Assembly (NCBI GenBank): GCA_035495555.1
Contig: DATJFQ010000120.1
Coordinates: 1 to 5,478, forward strand
Reading direction: 5' to 3'
Origin: DATJFQ01 sp035495555
Lineage (GTDB): Bacteria > Acidobacteriota > Vicinamibacteria > Vicinamibacterales > 2-12-FULL-66-21
DNA: 5,478 nucleotides
Both the position numbers and the translations under genes were made by a program. Positions 1 through 4,959 of the stretch are shown one piece after another. The notes beneath the pieces are model-generated. The model did not search any database, was not told where the DNA came from, and saw nothing but the letters and a program-made list of their open reading frames with translations. Within the stretch, counting starts at the first letter, position 1, and every line of letters starts with the position of its first letter.

Positions 1-243
1 GATGAACTTGGCCGAGGCGATCGTGCGGCTCTGGCCGTCCACGGTCAGCGCGAAGTCTGTCGCGCCGAGATCGTGAACGGGTTTTCCGCTGGCGTCGATG
101 ACGGTGACGTCGACCGAGACGACTTCGACCGCGGACTTGAAGGTCGGCTGCGAACGCGGCGGCTGCTGGGCTCGCACGGCGGCGCAGCACATCACGACGG
201 CCGCTGTGATCCACACGCCCATCGATCGAGCTGGCGCGTTCAC
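1..243 (-). CDS. VWFA-related secreted protein, N-terminal part (gene runs off the left edge)
   Basis: Only the first 81 codons are in the window; the rest lies beyond base 1. With the GTG start at 243 the protein begins with an N-terminal region carrying Arg6, a hydrophobic core at about residues 9-23, and a probable signal peptidase site after V-R-A (residue 25) before QQ, so it should be exported. Residues 35-81 form a beta-strand-rich opening (FKSAVEVVSVDVTVID, then GKPVHDL, DFALTVDGQ) typical of the acidobacterial VWFA-related family (TIGR03436 type), where a full VWA domain would follow. I chose GTG 243 over ATG 222 because the shorter form loses its only positive charge before the hydrophobic core, and because a -10 box lies just upstream. 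No Shine-Dalgarno precedes either start. The family is widespread and of unknown exact role, presumably envelope adhesion or protein interaction. The family call rests on the N-terminus only; the metal-binding MIDAS residues are not visible. Confidence 0.72.
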   Translation of the reverse strand, partial: MNAPARSMGVWITAAVVMCCAAVRAQQPPRSQPTFKSAVEVVSVDVTVIDASGKPVHDLGATDFALTVDGQSRTIASAKFI

Positions 244-249
244 GCGCTC

Positions 250-255
250 AGTATA
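250..255 (-). promoter_or_regulatory. Candidate -10 box for the VWFA-related gene
   Basis: TATACT, read on the minus strand from 255 to 250, matches five of six bases of the sigma-70 -10 consensus. Only six bases separate it from the GTG at 243, so transcription would begin at or very near the start codon, giving a leaderless mRNA. No convincing -35 hexamer is seen 16-18 bases upstream. Confidence 0.4.
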
Positions 256-262
256 CGTCCGG

Positions 263-305
263 CGAGGGCGGGTGCGTGCCGGCGCCCTCGGCGATTCGGC
301 CGAAT
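263..305. repeat. Perfect stem-loop plus 12-base palindrome in the spacer
   Basis: Bases 263-270 (CGAGGGCG) pair perfectly with 283-290 (CGCCCTCG) around a 12-base loop. Immediately after, 294-305 is a perfect 12-base palindrome (ATTCGGCCGAAT). They lie between the end of the minus-strand gene at 361 and the start of the minus-strand gene at 243. They could be part of a transcript-end or processing structure, or the palindrome could be an operator just upstream of the -10 box at 255-250. GC-rich DNA forms such pairs readily, so function is not shown. Confidence 0.35.
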
Positions 306-309
306 GCGA

Positions 310-343
310 CCCTGGCACCCCAGGGCGCCTGCGACCGCAGGCG
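310..343 (-). terminator. Two back-to-back perfect hairpins, possible transcript end of the 361-906 gene
   Basis: CCCTGG (310-315) pairs with CCAGGG (320-325) around a 4-base loop. Directly abutting it, CGCCTGC (326-332) pairs with GCAGGCG (337-343), also around a 4-base loop. They begin 17 bases beyond the stop of the minus-strand gene ending at 361, the usual place for a terminator. No T-run follows on the minus strand, so this is not a canonical intrinsic terminator. It may be a 3'-end stabilising structure or a T-less terminator. Confidence 0.3.
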
Positions 344-360
344 ATAGACGCCGTGAGCCG

Positions 361-906
361 TCAGTCGCGAACGACGAACCGATAGCACTCGGTCTGCAGG
401 ACGACCGCACCGGTGCTGTTCTCAATCACGCGAAAGTCGATATCGAACGCGGAGCCAGGCGCGAAGGCGGAGAGGTTCCGCCAGAGGTCCGCACGGCCGG
501 TTCCCGTCTCGTCGGTAACGATCGGGTGAGACGTGAGTCCCTCGCCGAGCGTCAGCCAGCCGCTCGTATTCGTGCAGACACCGTCGAGCGCCACATCGAC
601 CGCGCGCTGCAGGCTGTAGCTCGTGTTCGGGGCAAGGTCGCGGACGAAGGTATCCAGGGTCACGATGTTTTGCGTGGCGTCCTGCTGCTGGCGGAACTTC
701 ACGAGTCCAAAACCCTCCCCACGCAGGACCACCTCGAGGTTGAATGGCGGCTGCTCGGCGGTGGGGGACTGCGCGTCTGCACCGAGCACCGCGCCCGAAC
801 CGCTGGACGCGACCTCGGACGGTGCGGTGGGGCCATTGCCTCGCTGCGTGCACGCGCCGGTCGCGATTGCGATCACGACTGTCATGGCGAAAGAGAAACG
901 GGACAT
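361..906 (-). CDS. Small exported or lipid-anchored protein of unknown function
   Basis: A 181-residue protein. The N-terminus (MSRFSFAMTVVIAIATGAC) has one Arg, a short hydrophobic core and Cys19 after T-G-A: either a loose lipobox giving a lipoprotein or an ordinary signal peptide. A Gly/Ser/Thr/Ala-rich low-complexity linker (about 20-52) leads to a folded region of alternating beta-type segments (about 54-180) with LVKFRQ, TFVRDLAPNTSYSLQRAVD, GWLTLGEGL, DETGTGRADLWRN and FRVIENSTGAVV. Cys111 and Cys174 could form a disulfide, which fits a periplasmic or outer-surface location. I recognise no named domain, although proteins of this general look occur in Acidobacteriota. The ATG at 906 is fixed by a strong AAGGAGG six bases upstream; the open frame continues to 1710 but only antisense to the regulator gene. 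It is divergent from the winged-helix/FHA regulator and may be its target (inference). Confidence 0.85.
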   Translation of the reverse strand: MSRFSFAMTVVIAIATGACTQRGNGPTAPSEVASSGSGAVLGADAQSPTAEQPPFNLEVVLRGEGFGLVKFRQQQDATQNIVTLDTFVRDLAPNTSYSLQRAVDVALDGVCTNTSGWLTLGEGLTSHPIVTDETGTGRADLWRNLSAFAPGSAFDIDFRVIENSTGAVVLQTECYRFVVRD

Positions 907-912
907 CTTGAC

Positions 913-919
913 CCTCCTT
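913..919 (-). promoter_or_regulatory. Strong Shine-Dalgarno deciding the start at 906
   Basis: AAGGAGG on the minus strand (919 to 913), with six bases before the ATG at 906-904, is a near-perfect anti-16S match at good spacing. It selects this ATG within a much longer open frame and contrasts with the genes at 243, 1030 and 4305, which have none. Confidence 0.85.
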
Positions 920-925
920 GTGGCG

Positions 926-962
926 TTCGACGTCTCGAATCTTCGATCCCGCGGTGCTCGAA
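926..962. promoter_or_regulatory. Cluster of TTCGA/TCGAA half-sites in the divergent control region
   Basis: TTCGA or its complement TCGAA occurs at 926-930, 935-939, 942-946 and 958-962. They form inverted pairs TTCGA-N4-TCGAA (926-939) and TCGAA-N2-TTCGA (935-946). The cluster sits in the 123-base region (907-1029) shared by the small exported protein gene and the regulator operon, so it is a candidate operator for the divergently encoded winged-helix protein or for another factor. OmpR-type winged-helix proteins more often bind direct repeats, and no binding is shown. The rest of the region holds the Shine-Dalgarno at 919-913 and the -10 box at 1015-1020. Confidence 0.3.
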
Positions 963-1014
963 TGCCATCGACGCGGGCTGAACTTTTTCTGAGCGTTGTC
1001 TGACGCGCGGGGCG

Positions 1015-1020
1015 TATGAT
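1015..1020 (+). promoter_or_regulatory. Candidate -10 box of the regulator-kinase operon
   Basis: TATGAT matches five of six -10 consensus bases and ends nine bases before the ATG at 1030, predicting a transcript start about three bases ahead of the start codon. No acceptable -35 is present: TTGTCT at 996-1001 would leave only a 13-base spacer. No Shine-Dalgarno precedes the ATG, consistent with a leaderless or nearly leaderless message. Confidence 0.4.
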
Positions 1021-1029
1021 CCGCGGCGC

Positions 1030-1725
1030 ATGGCGTCCCGCCTGCGGTTTGGCGCGTTCGAACTGGATCTCACGGCCTATACGCTCGGCTCGGGCGGCAA
1101 CCCGGTGCCGCTCGAACGCCAGGTGATGGAGTTGCTCCGGCTCCTTGTCGCCGCGCGCGGAGCCCTGGTGGATCGTGCGCAGATTCAGGCGGCCCTCTGG
1201 AAGAGGGACGTGTTCGTCGACCACGAAGCGGCGATCAACACGGCGATCAGAAAACTGCGGCGTGCACTGGGCGACCGGCCCGAGCGGCCGCAATTCATCC
1301 AGACCGTCGTCGGAAAGGGGTACCGTTTCGTCGCTGCGGTGCAGGAGGAGCGTCCGTCGCCGGTACCGCCACCTCACGAACCGCCGCGCCGTTTCCCTAA
1401 ATACAGCATCAGACGCGGCGACGAGGAGTACCCGCTCGCCGAGGGGGGGAATGTGATTGGCCGCGAGCCGGACGCGCAGGTGTACATCGACCATCCGTCC
1501 GTGTCGCGGCGCCACGCACGCATTTCGATCGGACGGAATGGAGCGGTGATCGAAGACCTGGGCAGTCGAAACGGAACGTACCTGGATGGGCGGCGGATCG
1601 ACGGGCGCGCCGACCTTCATCCGCGCGCGGTGATCGGAGCGGGTCCCATCACGATGACGTTCGAAGTGTTGTCGGCCCCGGCGTCCACCAAGCCGATGCG
1701 GAGCGGTCAACGGGTGCCGTCATGA
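1030..1725 (+). CDS. Winged-helix DNA-binding protein with C-terminal FHA domain (EmbR-like regulator without BTAD)
   Basis: A 231-residue cytoplasmic transcription regulator. Residues about 5-103 form an OmpR/PhoB-type winged helix: the strand opening LRFGAFELD, the recognition-helix region HEAAINTAIRKLRRALGD (65-82), and the wing ending VGKGYRFVA (94-102). There is no receiver domain. A proline-rich linker (about 104-122) joins it to an FHA domain (about 124-216) with the canonical phosphothreonine-binding residues visible: Gly144-Arg145, Ser159-Arg-Arg-His162, and Asn181-Gly182 in DLGSRNGTYLDG. In Mycobacterium, EmbR joins an OmpR-type winged helix, a BTAD and an FHA domain and is phosphorylated by PknH; this protein has the first and last parts only. 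Its stop overlaps the start of a Ser/Thr kinase gene (ATGA at 1722-1725), so it is very probably that kinase's partner or substrate. The ATG at 1030 places the winged helix at its usual distance from the N-terminus; it has a close -10 box and no Shine-Dalgarno. Domain calls are firm; the DNA target is unknown. Confidence 0.93.
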   Translation: MASRLRFGAFELDLTAYTLGSGGNPVPLERQVMELLRLLVAARGALVDRAQIQAALWKRDVFVDHEAAINTAIRKLRRALGDRPERPQFIQTVVGKGYRFVAAVQEERPSPVPPPHEPPRRFPKYSIRRGDEEYPLAEGGNVIGREPDAQVYIDHPSVSRRHARISIGRNGAVIEDLGSRNGTYLDGRRIDGRADLHPRAVIGAGPITMTFEVLSAPASTKPMRSGQRVPS

Positions 1726-4118
1726 GCCTCCCGCCGGGAACGCGACTGGCGTCGTACGAAGTGGTTTCTGTGATCGGCGCCGGCGGCATGGGGGAGGTGT
1801 ATCGCGCGCGCGACACGCGCCTGGAACGCGAGGTCGCCATCAAGGTCGCCGCCGCGCCCCTCGCCGGCGACAGCACGGCCGTCGCGAGATTCGAGCAGGA
1901 GGCGCGCGCCGTTGCGTCACTGTCCCATCCCAACATCGTCGCGCTGTACGACGTCGGGCAACAGGGCGACATGGCGTTCGCAGTCATGGAGCTGCTGGAT
2001 GGCGAGCCGCTCGATGGGGTATTGATGCACGAGCGGCTCTCGTGGACGAAGTCGCTCCAGATCGGAGCAGCGGTCGCCGACGGGTTGGCCGCGGCGCACG
2101 CGCACGGAATCGTCCATCGCGATCTGAAGCCCGCCAACATTTTCATCACGCGCCAAGGCCAGGTGAAGATTCTCGACTTCGGTCTGGCGAAGCAGGACCC
2201 GTTGCGCCCGTCGGCGCTGGCGCACTCGCACCGGACGGCGATCGAGACCGAGCCCGGACTGGTGCTCGGAACCGTCGGATACATGTCGCCGGAGCAGGTA
2301 ACCGGCGCGCCAGCGGACGAGCGCAGCGACATTTTTTCACTTGGCTGCGTGCTGTACGAGATGCTGGCAGGGCACAGGCCGTTCGAAGGCAGCACGCCAG
2401 CCGAAACGTTTGCCGCAATCCTGCGCGATCATCCGTCGCTTGCGGCTGAAAAGGATCCACCGCCGCCGCCGATCACGGCGATGGTCCAGCGATGCCTGGA
2501 AAGGCGGCCGGACCTGCGGTTTCAGGACGCGCGCGACCTGGCGTTCGCCTTGCGGGCGGTTTCTGACTCCCGAACGCCGGGGGGCAATGACCCCGCCATA
2601 CAGCCGCCCTCCGCCGCAGGTCGACGTATCCTGGCCGGGTCCGCGGTCGCCGCCGTCGCCGCCGCGGCCGTCTTCGGCCTCTGGACGGCCTGGCCGCTAC
2701 GAACGAGGGGCGCCGGCCCGACGCAGACGCCGTTTCGGTCGATCGCCGTGCTTCCGTTGATGAATCTCTCTCCGGATTCCGGCGACGAATCCTTCGCGGA
2801 CGCGATGACCGAAGAACTCACCGAAACGCTTGCCGCGACCGGCGCCTGGCGCGTGACATCGGCGGGCTCCGCGATGAAATTGAAAGGCACAGCGAAGCGC
2901 CCGCACGCGGTCGCGGCGGATCTCGGGGTCGACGCGATCGTTGAGGGCTCCGTCCTGCGAAGCGGGTCACGGGTGAAGGTCAACGCCGTGCTCACGGACG
3001 GCCGCACCGATCAGCGCGTCTGGTCGGACACGTTCGATCGGAGCGCGGAGAGTGTCCTCGGTGCGCCGTCCGACATCGCACGAGCGATCGCGCACGAGGT
3101 CGATCTGACCCTGACATCCGACGCGGCAACGCGACTTGCGTCGCGGGGCCGCCCCGTGCTCGCGCCGTCGTTTGAGGCGTACGTTCGCGGCCGCCATGCG
3201 TTCGAAAAGCGCACGGAATCGGACCTTCGCGAGGCCATCCGCTTCTTTCAGGACTCCATCGACGCCGACCCGACGTATGCGTCCGCATACGCCGGCCTCG
3301 CCGATGCTTACGGGCAGATGGGCTACGGCTCGTACGTCGCGCCGGAGGAGGCGTTCCCCCGCGCGCGCGCCGCAGCACGCCGAGCGCTGGAGCTCGATCC
3401 GGATCTCGCCGAAGCCCACGCCGCGCTCGCCTACGCGCTGATGTACTACGACTGGAATTTCCCGGAAGCGGAACGCGAGTTCAAACGTGCGGCGTCTCTG
3501 AATCCGAGCTACGCGACCGCGCACCAGTGGTATGCGTACTGGCTCACGGCCATGCAGCATCCGTTCGACGAAGCGGACCACGAACTGTCGACGGCGCAGC
3601 GCCTCGATCCGCTGTCCGTCTCCATTTACGCCGATCGCGCCTACATCCTGCATTACTACCAGCGTGACGACGAGGCGCTGCATGCGATCCGTCTGGCTCT
3701 CGACATGGACCCGAAGTTCCCGCTCGCGTACTTCTGGCTGGGACGGATCTTCGCCTCGCAGGGGCGCTACACCGACGCGGAATCCGCGCTCGAGCAGATC
3801 GGGCCGCTCCGCAAGTGGACACCGGCGATGGCAGCCCTCGGATTCGCCTACGCGAAAGCCGGCCGGGTCGAGGACGCGCGGCGCGTCCTCGACGAATTCA
3901 CGGCGCTCACCAGCAGCGGCCGATACGCGTCGAGCTATGCCGTGGCCGTGATCTACGCAGGGCTGGGAGATACGGAACACGCGTTCGCCTGGCTGGACAC
4001 GGGCATTCGCGAGCGATCCCACTGGCTGGTCTGGCTCGGGCGCGATCCACGGTGGAACGGCATCCGCTCGGATCCGCGGTTCGCTCAGCTTGTCAGGAAA
4101 GTCGGCCTGCCGCAGTAA
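1722..4118 (+). CDS. Transmembrane Ser/Thr protein kinase with TolB/FlgO-like domain and TPR array
   Basis: A 798-residue PknB-type kinase. Residues about 12-278 are the kinase domain with all key parts: glycine loop GAGGMGEVY (19-27), Lys41 in VAIK, probable helix-C Glu60, catalytic HRDLKPAN (132-139; Asp134, Asn139), DFG (152-154), activation-loop threonines at 172, 176 and 184, and MSPEQ (188-192). It should be active. A proline-rich juxtamembrane stretch precedes one Ala/Val-rich membrane segment (about 303-324). Beyond it lies a TolB/FlgO-like domain (about 338-465; IAVLPLMNLS, then DAMTEEL, IVEGSVLRSGSRVKV, QRVWSDTFDR), then about eight TPR-type repeats (about 484-775) and the DPRWNGIRSDPRF tail common in this family. 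By analogy with PknB the kinase is cytoplasmic and the sensor region periplasmic. The start overlaps the regulator's stop by four bases with no close Shine-Dalgarno, so translation is probably coupled. Likely role: sensing an envelope signal and controlling the FHA-containing regulator. The signal is unknown. Confidence 0.95.
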   Translation: MSLPPGTRLASYEVVSVIGAGGMGEVYRARDTRLEREVAIKVAAAPLAGDSTAVARFEQEARAVASLSHPNIVALYDVGQQGDMAFAVMELLDGEPLDGVLMHERLSWTKSLQIGAAVADGLAAAHAHGIVHRDLKPANIFITRQGQVKILDFGLAKQDPLRPSALAHSHRTAIETEPGLVLGTVGYMSPEQVTGAPADERSDIFSLGCVLYEMLAGHRPFEGSTPAETFAAILRDHPSLAAEKDPPPPPITAMVQRCLERRPDLRFQDARDLAFALRAVSDSRTPGGNDPAIQPPSAAGRRILAGSAVAAVAAAAVFGLWTAWPLRTRGAGPTQTPFRSIAVLPLMNLSPDSGDESFADAMTEELTETLAATGAWRVTSAGSAMKLKGTAKRPHAVAADLGVDAIVEGSVLRSGSRVKVNAVLTDGRTDQRVWSDTFDRSAESVLGAPSDIARAIAHEVDLTLTSDAATRLASRGRPVLAPSFEAYVRGRHAFEKRTESDLREAIRFFQDSIDADPTYASAYAGLADAYGQMGYGSYVAPEEAFPRARAAARRALELDPDLAEAHAALAYALMYYDWNFPEAEREFKRAASLNPSYATAHQWYAYWLTAMQHPFDEADHELSTAQRLDPLSVSIYADRAYILHYYQRDDEALHAIRLALDMDPKFPLAYFWLGRIFASQGRYTDAESALEQIGPLRKWTPAMAALGFAYAKAGRVEDARRVLDEFTALTSSGRYASSYAVAVIYAGLGDTEHAFAWLDTGIRERSHWLVWLGRDPRWNGIRSDPRFAQLVRKVGLPQ

Positions 4119-4151
4119 CCTGATCGCGCGGCATGGTTCGGCGCGGGTCGC

Positions 4152-4277
4152 TCAGCGGCCGCCGTCCCGTCCCCCAAGCCGGGCCCAGAGATCGAAGATG
4201 CCGAGGTCTCGTGCCCAACACTCCACGTACGCTGGATCGAGATCCGGATTGAGCGCCAGCACGGCACTTGGCGCATG
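4152..4277 (-). pseudogene. Orphan C-terminal remnant of a decayed gene
   Basis: Read on the minus strand, a 41-codon open stretch runs from just after a TAG (4280-4278) to a TGA (4154-4152). It reads like real protein: ALNPDLDPAYVECWARDL, then GIFDLWARL and a short Gly/Arg tail. High-GC third positions and an amphipathic helix pattern ending at a stop fit the C-terminus of a degraded gene whose upstream part is now occupied by the plus-strand gene at 4305. The pattern of a D-L-D-x-A-Y helix, W-A-x-x-L-G and D-L-W-x-R-L resembles the tails of some nucleotidyltransferase-like proteins (AbiEii/DUF6036 type), but that is a memory-based guess. It could instead be a chance frame, or a tiny ORF starting at GTG 4262. 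There is no Shine-Dalgarno or signal peptide. Apart from this and a weak pairing (CGCGC 4125-4129 with GCGCG 4141-4145), I see nothing between the kinase stop and the next promoter. Confidence 0.4.
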
Positions 4278-4297
4278 CTAGCACGCCCGACTATGCT
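4268..4297 (+). promoter_or_regulatory. Candidate promoter of the His-rich exported protein gene
   Basis: TTGGCG (4268-4273) as -35 and TATGCT (4292-4297) as -10, with an 18-base spacer, each match four of six consensus bases. The predicted transcript start is at about 4304, immediately before the ATG at 4305, so the message would be leaderless. The promoter overlaps the upstream edge of the minus-strand remnant. Confidence 0.45.
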
Positions 4298-4304
4298 GCT
4301 TCGT

Positions 4305-4910
4305 ATGCACATCTCTTCAGTTCGCCGGCTGCTGCCGGCAGTTCTGGCGGCCGTCACCGTCGTGGCCGTCCCGCTCGGCGCCCAGCAGCGCGCGATAGCG
4401 CTCGTCCAGGCGACGCAGGTCGGCAGGAGCTTTTTTCCACCCGGCGACACACCGGCCGGCGGTAACGGGCAGCCCGTGGACGGCATCCAGGGGCTCTCGC
4501 AGGAGATGCTCGCGGTCCATATCCACGCGCACCTGTCGCTGTTCTATCGCGGAGAACAGATCGCCGTCCCTCTCGGCATCGGCATCGTCAAGCCGCTGCG
4601 CATCGTGAACGGATTCGCCGGCGGCGCGGCGCTGTATTGGCTGCACACGCATGACGCGACGGGGATCATCCACGTGGAATCACCAGATGCGCGTCCCTAC
4701 ACGCTGGGAGAGTTTTTCGATATCTGGGGCCGCGGCCTCGGAAAAACCGGCGTCGCGGGGCTGCAGGGGCCGGTGCACGCGTTCGTCGACGGCCGCCCGT
4801 ATTCCGGAGACCTCCGGGCGATCGTGCTGACGGCGCACGAGCAGATCACGATCGAGGTCGGCGAGCCGGTCGTCGCGCCTCCCGTCTATACGTTTCCATC
4901 CGGGCTGTGA
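4305..4910 (+). CDS. Histidine-rich exported protein, possible periplasmic metal binder
   Basis: A 201-residue protein from the ATG at 4305. Residues 1-27 are a classic signal peptide: MHISSVRR, a hydrophobic core 9-24, then cleavage near G-A-Q. The mature part has closely spaced histidines in two conserved-looking blocks: VHIHAHLSLFYRGEQIAVPL (71-90; His72, 74, 76) and YWLHTHDATGIIHVE (111-125; His114, 116, 123), followed by YTLGEFFDIWG (132-142) and VHAFVDGRPY (157-166). I recognise this as a family of uncharacterised bacterial proteins with HxHxH and WLHTHD-x-x-G-x-IH signatures but know no assigned function. The histidine geometry suggests metal binding, and the alternating strands suggest a small beta sandwich (inference). 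ATG 4275 and 4293 would add residues before the signal peptide, and ATG 4293 overlaps the -10 box; neither has a Shine-Dalgarno, so 4305 is preferred. It converges on the next gene, with no clear partner. Confidence 0.85.
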   Translation: MHISSVRRLLPAVLAAVTVVAVPLGAQQRAIALVQATQVGRSFFPPGDTPAGGNGQPVDGIQGLSQEMLAVHIHAHLSLFYRGEQIAVPLGIGIVKPLRIVNGFAGGAALYWLHTHDATGIIHVESPDARPYTLGEFFDIWGRGLGKTGVAGLQGPVHAFVDGRPYSGDLRAIVLTAHEQITIEVGEPVVAPPVYTFPSGL

Positions 4911-4959
4911 CAGTGACGAAGCGCATCTCGACGATGGCGGCACGGCCGCGCGTCTGTCA
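4908..4959. terminator. Inverted repeat spanning both stop codons of the convergent pair
   Basis: TGACAG at 4908-4913, which starts with the plus-strand gene's stop, is the exact complement of CTGTCA at 4954-4959, which carries the minus-strand gene's stop. Inside, GCGGC (4937-4941) pairs with GCCGC (4945-4949) around a 3-base loop. The 46-base spacer between the two stops is where a shared bidirectional terminator would be expected. The stems are short and there are no T-runs, so this is weak. Confidence 0.2.

Noticed and set aside
240..425. 61-codon minus-strand frame across the hairpin-rich spacer
   Set aside because: Overlaps the end of the 361-906 gene and the start of the VWFA-related gene, with no protein-like pattern and no Shine-Dalgarno; stem-loops explain the region better.
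73..981. 302-codon plus-strand open frame
   Set aside because: It is antisense to the small exported protein and VWFA-related genes, is very Arg-rich with no domain pattern, and arises from high GC content depleting stops.
996..1001. TTGTCT as a -35 for the regulator operon
   Set aside because: Spacing to the TATGAT -10 is only 13 bases, too short for a sigma-70 promoter.
907..1710. Upstream extension of the minus-strand frame of the 361-906 gene, giving a possible 449-residue protein
   Set aside because: The added part is antisense to the winged-helix/FHA gene, has low-complexity Arg/His-rich composition, and the ATG at 906 has a strong Shine-Dalgarno followed directly by a signal peptide.
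2649..2671. GCC/GTC-rich quasi-repeat in the kinase gene
   Set aside because: It simply encodes the Ala/Val-rich membrane helix in a GC-rich genome; no independent repeat function is implied.
2967..4022. 351-codon minus-strand open frame inside the kinase gene
   Set aside because: It is a mirror frame of the TPR-coding region; its composition is an Arg/Val/Gly-rich shadow with no recognisable fold, while the sense strand encodes clear TPRs.
4275..4304. Earlier starts (ATG 4275 or 4293) for the His-rich exported protein
   Set aside because: They put extra residues ahead of a textbook signal peptide, have no Shine-Dalgarno, and ATG 4293 overlaps the probable -10 box; ATG 4305 sits where the transcript would start.
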